This document shows positions 7,601-14,137 of a DNA stretch of 24,607 nt, one piece after another. The stretch's first letter is position 1, and each line of letters starts with the position of its first letter. The stretch is from a virus. Position numbers and translations under genes: made by a program. Location: positions 1 to 24,607 of IMG/VR virus record IMGVR_UViG_3300045131_003011. One strand, 5' to 3'. Under the pieces are notes generated by a model that made no database searches, was not told the origin of the DNA, and was given only the letters and a program-made list of their open reading frames with translations.

Positions 7601-8791
7601 TTTAACAACATTAATATATTTTTGATCACCTTTTTTACCCTTGCCATTTTTTAATGTTTTTAAATTAGAAAGAATTCCCATTTCTGAAAGCATAATCTGA
7701 ACATCATCTGCCAATTTTTTATTGTAGCAACTAAAACCAACATGGTTAACCACATAGCCATCAGTATCGAACAAACCACGAATAAAAGCACATCTATAGG
7801 CAGGAGGAGACTTCCAAATAATATCTGGAATTACTTTTTCTTTAAATGTGTTGCCTTTCTTTAAACCAATCGAATTAACAAAATCAACTGCGTTTTTTGA
7901 GCATAATGTTACATTGAAACAATTTGGCTTTTCGTAAATATCTGCTCCGATTCCAAATACCTTTTCAAACAAAAATACAACATGTTCTGCGTATGACCTA
8001 TGTTTTTTACCAACAGCAACAGTCAACATATTTTCAGCCGACTTTACTCCTACTGATCCATCTCCAACCAAAATTCCAAGAAGTTCTGCCAATTCCATAG
8101 TAATCTGATTTGGCGGATAAATTTCTTTGACACAATGTCTAATGTTTGGTCTTGTTGATTCAATGACTTGTTTTGATGACCAGTCAATACTTGGTGCATC
8201 CCAATTATTTTCATAAGAATCAGTTCCTACAAAAATGTCACCAGAAATAATTTCAGATGTCTTTTTCCAGATCAAACCTTTATCGGAAAGTATACGCCAC
8301 TTGTGATTTGGCGTACAAACTAATGTCTGACCACCTTTAAGAAAAATTTTCTTGGTTTGAGAAGAATTTTGTTTTTTTATGGCGACAACATTCCTAGTTT
8401 CACTACCAACAATAACTTGATCTCCTACCTTCACATCTCCAGCTAGAATTGTACCACGCTTAGTCAAAACCGGAGCGTCAAGTTCACAGCAATTGATAAC
8501 CATCTCATATATTTTGTGCATTTGATTTTCATATCCACGCTGCAATTCTTCATATTGCATGCCAAATGACCAATGTGGATATCGTACTGGAAAGCCACCA
8601 TACGCTGCTACTTCAGAGATTTCATCGTAGGTAAGAAGTTGCACTACGGTTGGATAAAAGTCCAAACCCCAATCTTTACAAACATTTAAAATTATTTGAG
8701 CATATTCTTTTAATTGTTTTGGAAGCTGAACTCCGGGAATTGTGTTGTCGCCAATAAGAAGCGAAGAACCATGCATGAACTTATTAGACAT
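4685..8791 (-). CDS. spoVR: SpoVR family protein interrupted by two inteins
   Basis: A 1368-residue precursor. Removing residues 101-540 and 737-1139 leaves a 525-residue protein, about the usual size for SpoVR/YcgB. Extein motifs are typical: the N-terminal region ends YEMVIN. The middle extein starts TSPCYIYCLDSNTLL and includes AHATGHNDFFKNN (563-574) and FFPQRQTKVLNEGWA (722-736). The last extein starts SMTDHVIMAEQ and contains NGGLPDIRLTEPNY. SpoVR is needed for spore cortex formation in Bacillus and its homologue YcgB occurs in enterobacteria with YeaG/YeaH; the biochemical role is not established. ATG 8791 is preceded by AAGGA. It is 18 bases after the DUF444 gene and shares the unit with prkA. 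The reading frame is intact across both inteins, so splicing is plausible. Confidence 0.93.
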   Translation of the reverse strand: MSNKFMHGSSLLIGDNTIPGVQLPKQLKEYAQIILNVCKDWGLDFYPTVVQLLTYDEISEVAAYGGFPVRYPHWSFGMQYEELQRGYENQMHKIYEMVINCCELDAPVLTKRGTILAGDVKVGDQVIVGSETRNVVAIKKQNSSQTKKIFLKGGQTLVCTPNHKWRILSDKGLIWKKTSEIISGDIFVGTDSYENNWDAPSIDWSSKQVIESTRPNIRHCVKEIYPPNQITMELAELLGILVGDGSVGVKSAENMLTVAVGKKHRSYAEHVVFLFEKVFGIGADIYEKPNCFNVTLCSKNAVDFVNSIGLKKGNTFKEKVIPDIIWKSPPAYRCAFIRGLFDTDGYVVNHVGFSCYNKKLADDVQIMLSEMGILSNLKTLKNGKGKKGDQKYINVVKIKGIWAENKFYNRIGFVLNYKQELLKKLLDRKFCRNGGMELPYIQQQLIMWAKNLNITTYNNHSLGYSIKMFEKQKVGINSFSSFVQRAENQGLSVPNEIKDIISNPLFVVEHVVDGDEIETVDIALDHDAHDFIAYGLITHNTSPCYIYCLDSNTLLDHLTVIAHATGHNDFFKNNIHFSATDTNMLNNMANHSSRIKKYMARWGKEKVTEFLDYLLRIDTLVDGASAWHQKVIKDRNIIDKRNYRFPKRLKVDSDRFYMDNYINTKEFKERENEKVKDKDLAEELGFFIEPVKDIFGFLRDNAPLKPWQQDIMSMIYEESIYFFPQRQTKVLNEGWACGRKDSLVSTNMGILTLGEIVDKKLPVMVYDGEKSRNVTNWFTFENRDVYRIETRRGYVFEGSNNHRIMGNNDWVRLDKMNVGEKVKISFSNIWTKKYQKIDYKLPNKRIELKQICKKASVTMSQVVYRKYHYKGEEKNDNLDKLLKQYDDQSMTCMRNKRKCISLPFFMDEEFASFVGYMIGDGHISKSKRTLGLTTGDKDQADNYIRLTKKLFSIDCKSSWDDTSKNGRYRISVTSKELEELLVYLGMKTGVCARIKQIPEIILKSPKSVIASFVRSYFDCDGYAGNAGVILSTASEVLSRQIQNVLLNFCILSTRRKQKDSCWHVRITGQEAVKYYEQIGFGLSRKQQKLKKYIDNHKWFIDQKLEDEIVSIEKIGKDTVYDITVETSHRYSACGFMNHNSMTDHVIMAEQGYVGLGQKTHDSGIIEYAAHKMGVLGGKYSTNPYKLGYNLLSDIRNRWDKGQFGNEWDDCTNSSKKEKWDTKAMLGKEKIFEVRKYYDDLTLIHEFFTEDFCREQEYFEHKRYPSGETILESHDYNKIKKLLMARHVNGGLPDIRLTEPNYRGKGYLMLEHTFEGRPLHEPYVRDVLVGLRFIWGNDVFLSTKGHDGTDVVFECFDNDPANVRIREKK
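5375..6583 (-). mobile_element. Intein 2 in SpoVR (403 aa, LAGLIDADG endonuclease)
   Basis: Residues 737-1139 of the precursor. Block A is CGRKDSLV, block B GSNNHRIM (His802), and the C-terminal end is SACGFMNHN followed by Ser+1, giving the joined extein NEGWA-S as in other SpoVR proteins. The two LAGLIDADG helices are FVGYMIGDGHIS (913-924) and SFVRSYFDCDGYAG (1010-1023). Between the splicing and endonuclease parts lies a basic ~80-residue insert (about 830-905), possibly a helix-turn-helix DNA-recognition segment. All nucleophiles needed for standard class 1 splicing (Cys1, His, Asn, Ser+1) are present. Confidence 0.92.
7172..8491 (-). mobile_element. Intein 1 in SpoVR (440 aa, LAGLIDADG endonuclease)
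   Basis: Residues 101-540 of the precursor. Block A is CCELDAPV with the first Cys as nucleophile, block B VCTPNHKW (Thr160, His163), and the end is IAYGLITHN followed by Thr+1. Taking the first Cys gives the joined extein VIN-TSPCY, which keeps the family spacing (VINxxPxY). Taking the second Cys would add one residue. LAGLIDADG helices are LLGILVGDGSVG (237-248) and AFIRGLFDTDGYV (335-347). The splicing residues look intact. Confidence 0.92.
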
Positions 8792-8809
8792 CTTATAAAT
8801 CCTTAAATT

Positions 8810-10006
8810 TTACTTTGATTTTTGATTACCCATCAAACTTTTAATTGCATCTAAAATTTGATTATTTCTAATTTCATCATCACGCATATTCGAATCATTA
8901 GGATTTCCATTTCCAAAGTTAATTTCGGTGGTACGAATATTATTTTTATCAAGCTCTCCAGTTTCCAATGCCTTATCGACATGATACTTAACACTATTGG
9001 TATAGTTATAAGGCAAAATTTGTGTGATCCCGACTAAATTAATATCCTTTTCTGGAAATGATTCTTTTAATGTGTTGATAAATACTTGATTATCATCGCC
9101 CCAATTATCTCCATCCGTAAAGTAAAAAACATAAATGTTCCACTTTTGCGGAGGGTATCTATTCTCAAATTGCTTTTGAATAAATTTCAAAGCAGAAGAA
9201 CAAGTTGTTCCTCCGCCATATCGGTAGTTATAAAACTTTTCTTCATCTACTTCCATGGCAAGAGAATCGTGCCACACAAAAAGTCGATCAACTCTTTTAT
9301 AAAATTGTCTAATCCAAACATCAATCCACCAAGCCATATCTGATACGATCTCACATTTAGCTTGATCCATCGATCCAGATCCATCACGGGCATAAATGAT
9401 CAAAGCATTGCTAGAAGGAACTTTAACTTCTTTGTATTGCCTATAACGCTTGTCACGCTTAATTGGCTTGATTGTCTTCATAGGCATGCTAAGACCCGGA
9501 ACTATTTCAAAATTATTAGCAGTTCCATCTGCACATTGCCTTTTTAAAGCTTCGATAAAAGTTCTTCTATTATGACGCAAAGATTCGGGACCAACCAAAG
9601 ATATATTATTATATTTGATTTTTACTTCATCGAATGTATCATTTACTTTTGGCTTTAAATTTGGCAATTCCAGTTCATCTTGCATGAACTTCAATACAGT
9701 TTCCAAATCAAGACTTACGGTGATTCCTTCACCTTCATCCTGAGTTGCCCCATTGCCATTTGCTTTTTTGCCCTTATCAATGACATCGCCATCCTTGCCT
9801 TTACCTCTGCCGATGCCATTGCCGTTGTCACCATAAAGAATTTGAGGAATATCAATTTTTGGAATTGTGATAGAAATTTTACCTCGTTTGCCACGAGATT
9901 TTACTATCTGTCCAGATTTGATAAACTTTTTAAGTGCTTTACGAAGTTTGCCTGAGACAACATCTATAAAGTCTTTATGATCTTCTTCAATTCTGCGTGG
10001 ACACAT
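8810..10006 (-). CDS. YhbH/YeaH family (DUF444) protein with vWA-like domain
   Basis: A 398-residue protein matching the DUF444 family, whose members are encoded next to prkA (yeaGH in E. coli; YhbH in Bacillus). The N-terminus is basic, followed by a Gly/Asp/Lys-rich low-complexity linker (about 59-95). Residues 197-310 form a vWA-like fold with a MIDAS motif: DGSGSM (Asp208, Ser210, Ser212), Thr267/Thr268 in GGGTTCSS, and TDGD at 297-300. The family is known to act in sporulation and stress responses; its molecular role is unclear. ATG at 10006, six bases after the prkA stop, with AGGA within the end of prkA, so the two are coupled. Confidence 0.93.
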   Translation of the reverse strand: MCPRRIEEDHKDFIDVVSGKLRKALKKFIKSGQIVKSRGKRGKISITIPKIDIPQILYGDNGNGIGRGKGKDGDVIDKGKKANGNGATQDEGEGITVSLDLETVLKFMQDELELPNLKPKVNDTFDEVKIKYNNISLVGPESLRHNRRTFIEALKRQCADGTANNFEIVPGLSMPMKTIKPIKRDKRYRQYKEVKVPSSNALIIYARDGSGSMDQAKCEIVSDMAWWIDVWIRQFYKRVDRLFVWHDSLAMEVDEEKFYNYRYGGGTTCSSALKFIQKQFENRYPPQKWNIYVFYFTDGDNWGDDNQVFINTLKESFPEKDINLVGITQILPYNYTNSVKYHVDKALETGELDKNNIRTTEINFGNGNPNDSNMRDDEIRNNQILDAIKSLMGNQKSK

Positions 10007-10012
10007 GTTCTA

Positions 10013-12085
10013 TTATTCCTCGGCTAGATCGCCTCTTGCAAATATAGATCCAACAAAATCTAGAACATCAGTTGCAGATCTTTCGTTATAACCATACTGT
10101 TTGATAAGGCGAGTTTTAATCGCATCTATTTTTTCTTGAATATCCTTATCAACCACAGTTGCTCCGCTAACATTGAGTGCGGACAACTTAATGGTATCTT
10201 TTACATCTTCAAAAAGCTTTGCTTCTAAAGCTTTTCTCAATTTTGGATTAGAATCCCAACTAAATTGCTTGTGCTTGATTGCAAGGTCGCCAATAAAAGC
10301 AGCTATCTGCCTACGGAAATCATCAGCACCCGGTTCTGGTATGTCGATCTTAGATTCAATGGCTCGCATCAATCTTTCATCAGGCTTTCTATCTTGCCCT
10401 GTGATTGGATCTTTAATCTTACTTTTGTTGATATACGCCATGATATTATCAATGTAATTAGCACAAAGGCGAATAATCGCATCTTCATCACCAACAAGAG
10501 CCTTCTGAACTTCGGCTTTTAAAATTTCAGTCAACTTCTTAACTACTAAATCAATACATGTGATGTATCGACCAACATCATCCTTATTGTTCAACAAAGA
10601 ACTTCCTTCTAAACCTTCACGAAGCTCATTTAGAACCATGAACATATTTACATAGTCATGATTATTGGCTAGGCAGTTTGAAAGCTTATCTTGAACATAA
10701 CGAACTGAAACACCACGGGTCATACCCTCATCAGGATACCTATCCTTTAATTCTTTGACTTGCTCTTCTGTCCATCCAGAAAGAAGTTTGCCGTCATAAA
10801 GCTCTGCCTTTTCGACTAAGGAAATTTTACCATCCTTATCATCATGAAGTCTGGTTAAAACTGCCCATAGAGCAGCAACTTCAAGTGTGTGTGGTGCGAT
10901 ATGTTGTTTGACCCTATCTACACCATAATCTTTTTCCAAGATTTTAAGTTCTTCGCCCCATCGAAGAGTATAAGGAACATCGATCTTTACAGTCCTGTCA
11001 CGCAACGCTTCCATATATTGATTGCTTCTAAGCCTTTCGTATTCAGGGCTATTGGTATGACAAAATATTGCCTCATCAATAGAGACTTGTGCAAACTTCT
11101 TCGGCTTAATACTTTGCTCTTGGCTTGCTCCCAAGAGATCATATAAAAATGCTTGATCTAACTTCAAAGCTTCTATAAACTCTATAATTCCCCTGTTTCC
11201 GACACAAAATTCTCCGTCAAAATTAAAACTTCTTGGGTCAGAGTCGGAACCAAAGGTGCTGATACGACTAAAATTAATATCACCTGTAAGTTCTGTAGAG
11301 TCTTGATTTTTTTCATCTTTCGGTTGGAATGTGGCGATACCAACACGATCTGCTTCGCTATATGTTTTTCGAATTACTCGAATATGTTTTTCGAGAACTT
11401 TTTCGAGATCTCCATCATACCTAATCAAAAGTTCTTTCATAAAGAACTTGCATCTTGGATCAAGCTCTCCCTCGCACTTCAATGCATATAGTTCATTTCT
11501 CTCTTCTGCAGATACAGACTCAGAAAGAACTCGATTCAAATCATCCATAATAGGTTTACGAATTTCTGGAGGAAGCAACTTAAGTGGCTGCTCATGCATT
11601 GGGCATTCGTCTTCTTCTTTGACATAAATTCCATCTTGTCCAGTCGGAAGATTTATCCATTTGAAAGTATACCAAGCACCAGCATCGGTTGTGGAATAAT
11701 TTTCCAATTCTCGCTTGAACAATCTACAGATTGTAGATTTAGAGCTACCTACAGGTCCGTGCAAAAGAAGAATTCTTTTTTCAGTACCAAAATATCCAGC
11801 TGCACCTTTGATGAACTTAACCAAAGAATCCTTAGTTGGTGTCAGACCAATGATTGGACATTCCTGATTATCAAAAAAATTATAATGTTTGTATGTCTTT
11901 CTGTATTCTTCAACGGCATGACAACCCTTTTCCATAATCATGTCGTAAATCATTTGCCAAGAATTACGAACAAGTCTTGGTTGCTGATAGCACAGATCAA
12001 TGTATTCGGAAAATGACATTTCTCCGTTAAGAATTTTAAATTTGCTTTGATTGAATCTGCCTATGAATCTTTTAAGTTCGTCCAT
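10013..12085 (-). CDS. prkA: PrkA-type serine protein kinase (AAA+)
   Basis: A 690-residue protein, slightly longer than E. coli YeaG/PrkA. The N-terminal half is the PrkA AAA domain with Walker A GPVGSSKST at 110-118. A conserved SIDEAIFCHTNSPEY segment (around 330) and DRTVKIDVPYTLRW follow, then a C-terminal helical domain with DPITGQDRKPDERLMRAIE, both characteristic of the family. PrkA proteins were first described as serine kinases, and their AAA domain may act as an ATP-dependent machine in stress and sporulation. ATG at 12085 with GGAG 9 bases upstream. First gene of the prkA-DUF444-spoVR unit. Confidence 0.95.
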   Translation of the reverse strand: MDELKRFIGRFNQSKFKILNGEMSFSEYIDLCYQQPRLVRNSWQMIYDMIMEKGCHAVEEYRKTYKHYNFFDNQECPIIGLTPTKDSLVKFIKGAAGYFGTEKRILLLHGPVGSSKSTICRLFKRELENYSTTDAGAWYTFKWINLPTGQDGIYVKEEDECPMHEQPLKLLPPEIRKPIMDDLNRVLSESVSAEERNELYALKCEGELDPRCKFFMKELLIRYDGDLEKVLEKHIRVIRKTYSEADRVGIATFQPKDEKNQDSTELTGDINFSRISTFGSDSDPRSFNFDGEFCVGNRGIIEFIEALKLDQAFLYDLLGASQEQSIKPKKFAQVSIDEAIFCHTNSPEYERLRSNQYMEALRDRTVKIDVPYTLRWGEELKILEKDYGVDRVKQHIAPHTLEVAALWAVLTRLHDDKDGKISLVEKAELYDGKLLSGWTEEQVKELKDRYPDEGMTRGVSVRYVQDKLSNCLANNHDYVNMFMVLNELREGLEGSSLLNNKDDVGRYITCIDLVVKKLTEILKAEVQKALVGDEDAIIRLCANYIDNIMAYINKSKIKDPITGQDRKPDERLMRAIESKIDIPEPGADDFRRQIAAFIGDLAIKHKQFSWDSNPKLRKALEAKLFEDVKDTIKLSALNVSGATVVDKDIQEKIDAIKTRLIKQYGYNERSATDVLDFVGSIFARGDLAEE

Positions 12086-12125
12086 TTAAATCTCCAATAA
12101 AAATCTAGTTAATTAGATCTGCATT

Positions 12126-12154
12126 ATTATAAGGTGAGTTCACAAAATTAAAAA
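12126..12154 (-). promoter_or_regulatory. Possible promoter for the prkA unit
   Basis: In the 83-base gap between the zinc-ribbon gene and prkA, the minus strand has an exact TATAAT (12126-12131). The region 17 bases upstream is only T-rich (TTTTTA), a poor -35 match. It could be a weak sigma70-type or a phage-modified promoter. Position supports it more than sequence. Confidence 0.4.
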
Positions 12155-12168
12155 AGACATATAAATGA

Positions 12169-12516
12169 TTATTTTATTTCGCCCCATGAAGAATCACTAT
12201 CAATATCATTTATTGGACTATATGGTTCTGATCCCATATGGCTATTTTCTTTTGCATTTTTTCTTTGGTCTCGGACACCGCCGGGACGATCAACATTGAA
12301 ATTATGTCGATAATCATGCCCTTTTGATTCACTATTCCAAACATCTGTTCCTACTGGATTTGTGAAACTAAAACGACAAGTAGTCAATAATTTGTTTTTG
12401 GATTTTGATTTACATTTAGGGCAGGAAACTTTTGAATATTTTCCAGTTTTATCGTATTCCGCTACTTCTTCCCATACTTTTGTACATTTCTTGCATTCGA
12501 ACGCATATGTTGGCAT
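12169..12516 (-). CDS. FmdB-type zinc-ribbon protein
   Basis: A 115-residue protein. The N-terminus MPTYAFECKKC with Cys8, Cys11, Cys32 and Cys35 is the typical FmdB/CxxC-CxxC zinc ribbon, ending around residue 52 with RFSF. The remaining part is polar and likely disordered (DRPGGVRDQRKNAKEN). Such proteins are frequent in phages and are often called regulatory, with no proven role. ATG at 12516 has AGGA upstream and starts 11 bases after the preceding stop. Confidence 0.85.
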   Translation of the reverse strand: MPTYAFECKKCTKVWEEVAEYDKTGKYSKVSCPKCKSKSKNKLLTTCRFSFTNPVGTDVWNSESKGHDYRHNFNVDRPGGVRDQRKNAKENSHMGSEPYSPINDIDSDSSWGEIK

Positions 12517-12527
12517 GATATATATTC

Positions 12528-12803
12528 CTAAATTTCTTGTAGATCTCGCAACTGAAAATATACCTTCGAGATCATGCTTAATTGAGTTTGCAAACTATAA
12601 AACTTCCAAAAGAAAGATTTTTCACAGACTTTTATAGATTTAGCAATTAACTTTTGATTCAAAGCCAAATATGTAAGTTCGACACCTTCTTGCTGTAAAG
12701 CTTGATCTTCTGCAATCAATTCTTTATATTCTTGCGGTGAAATTGGAGGTTCGTTTGATTCGTCTTCATTCTCTTCGTCATCATAATAATCAAATCGCTT
12801 CAT
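12528..12803 (-). CDS. Unknown small acidic protein
   Basis: 91 residues. The first 25 are strongly acidic (DYYDDEENEDESNE), followed by a predicted all-helical part (YKELIAEDQALQQEGVELT, then LNQKLIAKSIKVCEKSFFW). Family not recognised. ATG at 12803 with GAGGAG at good spacing that overlaps the stop region of the upstream gene, so expression is likely coupled. Confidence 0.65.
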   Translation of the reverse strand: MKRFDYYDDEENEDESNEPPISPQEYKELIAEDQALQQEGVELTYLALNQKLIAKSIKVCEKSFFWKFYSLQTQLSMISKVYFQLRDLQEI

Positions 12804-12812
12804 TTTTTCTCC

Positions 12813-13430
12813 TCAACAAACACTATGGAAAACATTACATGCATCTTTCCATATATTTGAAAATCGTCTTTCATTAATAGTAAGCATCACATTGTCATGT
12901 TTGGAATAGACACTCAATGGATTCCCAAGTTTATTTATCCATGAATCTGTATTAAAGTTCCCCCACCCAGAAGAATATGAAACAAATCTAGAAAATTTAT
13001 TTTCTTTGACATTAGCAAATAAATTTTCATTTTTTACAATATCATCAACTTCGTTATACAAAATATAACAATTTTCTTTTTTATAATTTTGCTTTGAACT
13101 GATAATGCTTTCTTCATCATCTAATTCTTGCAAGCAAATTATGTCTGGTGATATGACAAGCACGGGATATTTAACATAAGATTTTTTAAGAGCATAGTTC
13201 AAGCAAGAGATTGGATTATCATTCTTTGTTATTTCAAATGTAACGCCAAGACGCTTAGTCCAATTAAATAAATTGAATTTCATATCTTTTCGATTACACA
13301 ATATTGAAATTTTTGCATCTGGAAGATTTTGCTGGAAAGAATACCAACTAAGAAATGTCATCCAATCATGATGCAAAAGATGCGAACAACAAATCAAAAC
13401 GCTTAGATTTTCACCTGTGTAACTTATCAT
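12813..13430 (-). CDS. Unknown protein, possibly a GT-A-like glycosyltransferase
   Basis: 205 residues. The N-terminal layout looks like a Rossmann/GT-A nucleotide-sugar domain: strand LSVLICCSH, helix, ISILCNRKD, then NPISCLNYALKK and a strand ending VLVISPDIICLQE, where the acidic residue after SP could take the place of a DxD motif. The C-terminal half is Asn/Lys/Ser-rich with YSSGWGNFNTDSWINKLGNP. This is a fold-level guess; no specific family was recognised. Nearby HldE-like and cupin genes make a sugar-related role reasonable. ATG at 13430; no clear ribosome-binding site, 12 bases after the previous stop. Confidence 0.55.
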   Translation of the reverse strand: MISYTGENLSVLICCSHLLHHDWMTFLSWYSFQQNLPDAKISILCNRKDMKFNLFNWTKRLGVTFEITKNDNPISCLNYALKKSYVKYPVLVISPDIICLQELDDEESIISSKQNYKKENCYILYNEVDDIVKNENLFANVKENKFSRFVSYSSGWGNFNTDSWINKLGNPLSVYSKHDNVMLTINERRFSNIWKDACNVFHSVC

Positions 13431-13442
13431 GATCTAATGGAG

Positions 13443-13598
13443 TTATTTTTTCTTTTTATTCAAGTGTAAAGGAGAAAAGAGACTAAAAATTGGCTTTGCT
13501 GGCTTTACACTTTTAGACATTAATTGTGTGGGAGAATTTGACCCTCTAGAATTGAAGCCATACATCTTCTCATTTAAAAACTGCTGAAAAGTTTTCAT
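13443..13598 (-). CDS. 51-aa protein with a T4 CTS-like N-terminus
   Basis: A short open frame from ATG 13598 to TAA 13443-13445, starting MKTFQQFLNEK and ending in four lysines. The first ten residues are very close to the T4 internal protein III capsid-targeting sequence as I recall it (MKTYQEFIAE), including a possible prohead-protease site of the form (L/I)-x-E after FLNE. The rest is Ser/Pro/Lys-rich and basic, suitable for a DNA-packed internal protein. It begins three bases after the preceding gene, which has the same type of N-terminus. A GGAG lies about 14 bases upstream, which is long. Confidence 0.6.
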   Translation of the reverse strand: MKTFQQFLNEKMYGFNSRGSNSPTQLMSKSVKPAKPIFSLFSPLHLNKKKK

Positions 13599-13601
13599 TT
13601 A

Positions 13602-13892
13602 TTATTTTAGAACTCCAGCTGTAGCTTTACCCTGATCTTTTTGAGCAGCATCCAATTGAGTCTTAATTGTTTTTTGTAATGCTGCTGGATTAAGTGTTAC
13701 TGGATTTTTAGATTTTAACATTAGATTTTTAACTTCTGTGTCTTTTATGATCTTGTCGGCAATTGCACTTGGATTGTTCCCAATCTTTGGGTCTGCAGAA
13801 AGCATCGCTGATTTTCCTTGGATGGCTCCAGAAAGTTGTGCATCAAAATCGCCCTCTTCTGTAATTTTCAACCAATTTTTGAATGAATTCAT
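13602..13892 (-). CDS. Small protein with a CTS-like N-terminus
   Basis: 96 residues, starting MNSFKNWLKITEE, then a polar Ala/Lys/Asp/Gln-rich body with no cysteine, tryptophan only at position 7, and repeated short motifs such as LSADPKIGNNPSAIADKI. The start has the M-x-S-F-K-x-W-L-K pattern shared with the gene at 16783 and contains ITE, a T4 gp21-protease type site. It may be a scaffold or internal head protein; that is inference. ATG at 13892 with AAGGAG. Confidence 0.7.
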   Translation of the reverse strand: MNSFKNWLKITEEGDFDAQLSGAIQGKSAMLSADPKIGNNPSAIADKIIKDTEVKNLMLKSKNPVTLNPAALQKTIKTQLDAAQKDQGKATAGVLK

Positions 13893-13933
13893 ATTTACTC
13901 CTTATAAACATATATATAGAAGAAAGGAATAAA

Positions 13934-14137
13934 ATGAAAAAATGTTGTTTAACTAGAGTTTTGTTTGGTATGATTTTTGGTTTTTTTCTAAGTATTTTCG
14001 TAATGTATTCACAACTTTCTGGTGTCAAAAATCAAATTAAACATGATCATAAAACATGTGGCATGTGTGTGTGTGAAAAAAAATGCAATTGTCCTCACGA
14101 AAATGACAAATGTAAAAACAAATGTTTGTGTGATTAA
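13934..14137 (+). CDS. Small membrane-anchored Cys-rich protein
   Basis: 67 residues. The N-terminus MKKCCLTR is followed by a hydrophobic segment (about 8-25), so it is probably a single-span membrane protein. The tail carries eight cysteines (42, 45, 47, 51, 53, 60, 64, 66) plus His, a metal-binding or disulfide-rich pattern. ATG 13934 has AAAGGA 6 bases upstream. An in-frame upstream ATG at 13883 would overlap the divergent gene and lacks a site. It is alone on the plus strand and its stop overlaps the stop of the convergent hldE-like gene by four bases. Function unknown. Confidence 0.72.
   Translation: MKKCCLTRVLFGMIFGFFLSIFVMYSQLSGVKNQIKHDHKTCGMCVCEKKCNCPHENDKCKNKCLCD

Noticed and set aside
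7172-8488. Intein 1 starting at the second Cys of the CC pair
   Set aside because: It would leave an extra Cys in the spliced product, breaking the VINxxPxY spacing; block A fits better from the first Cys.
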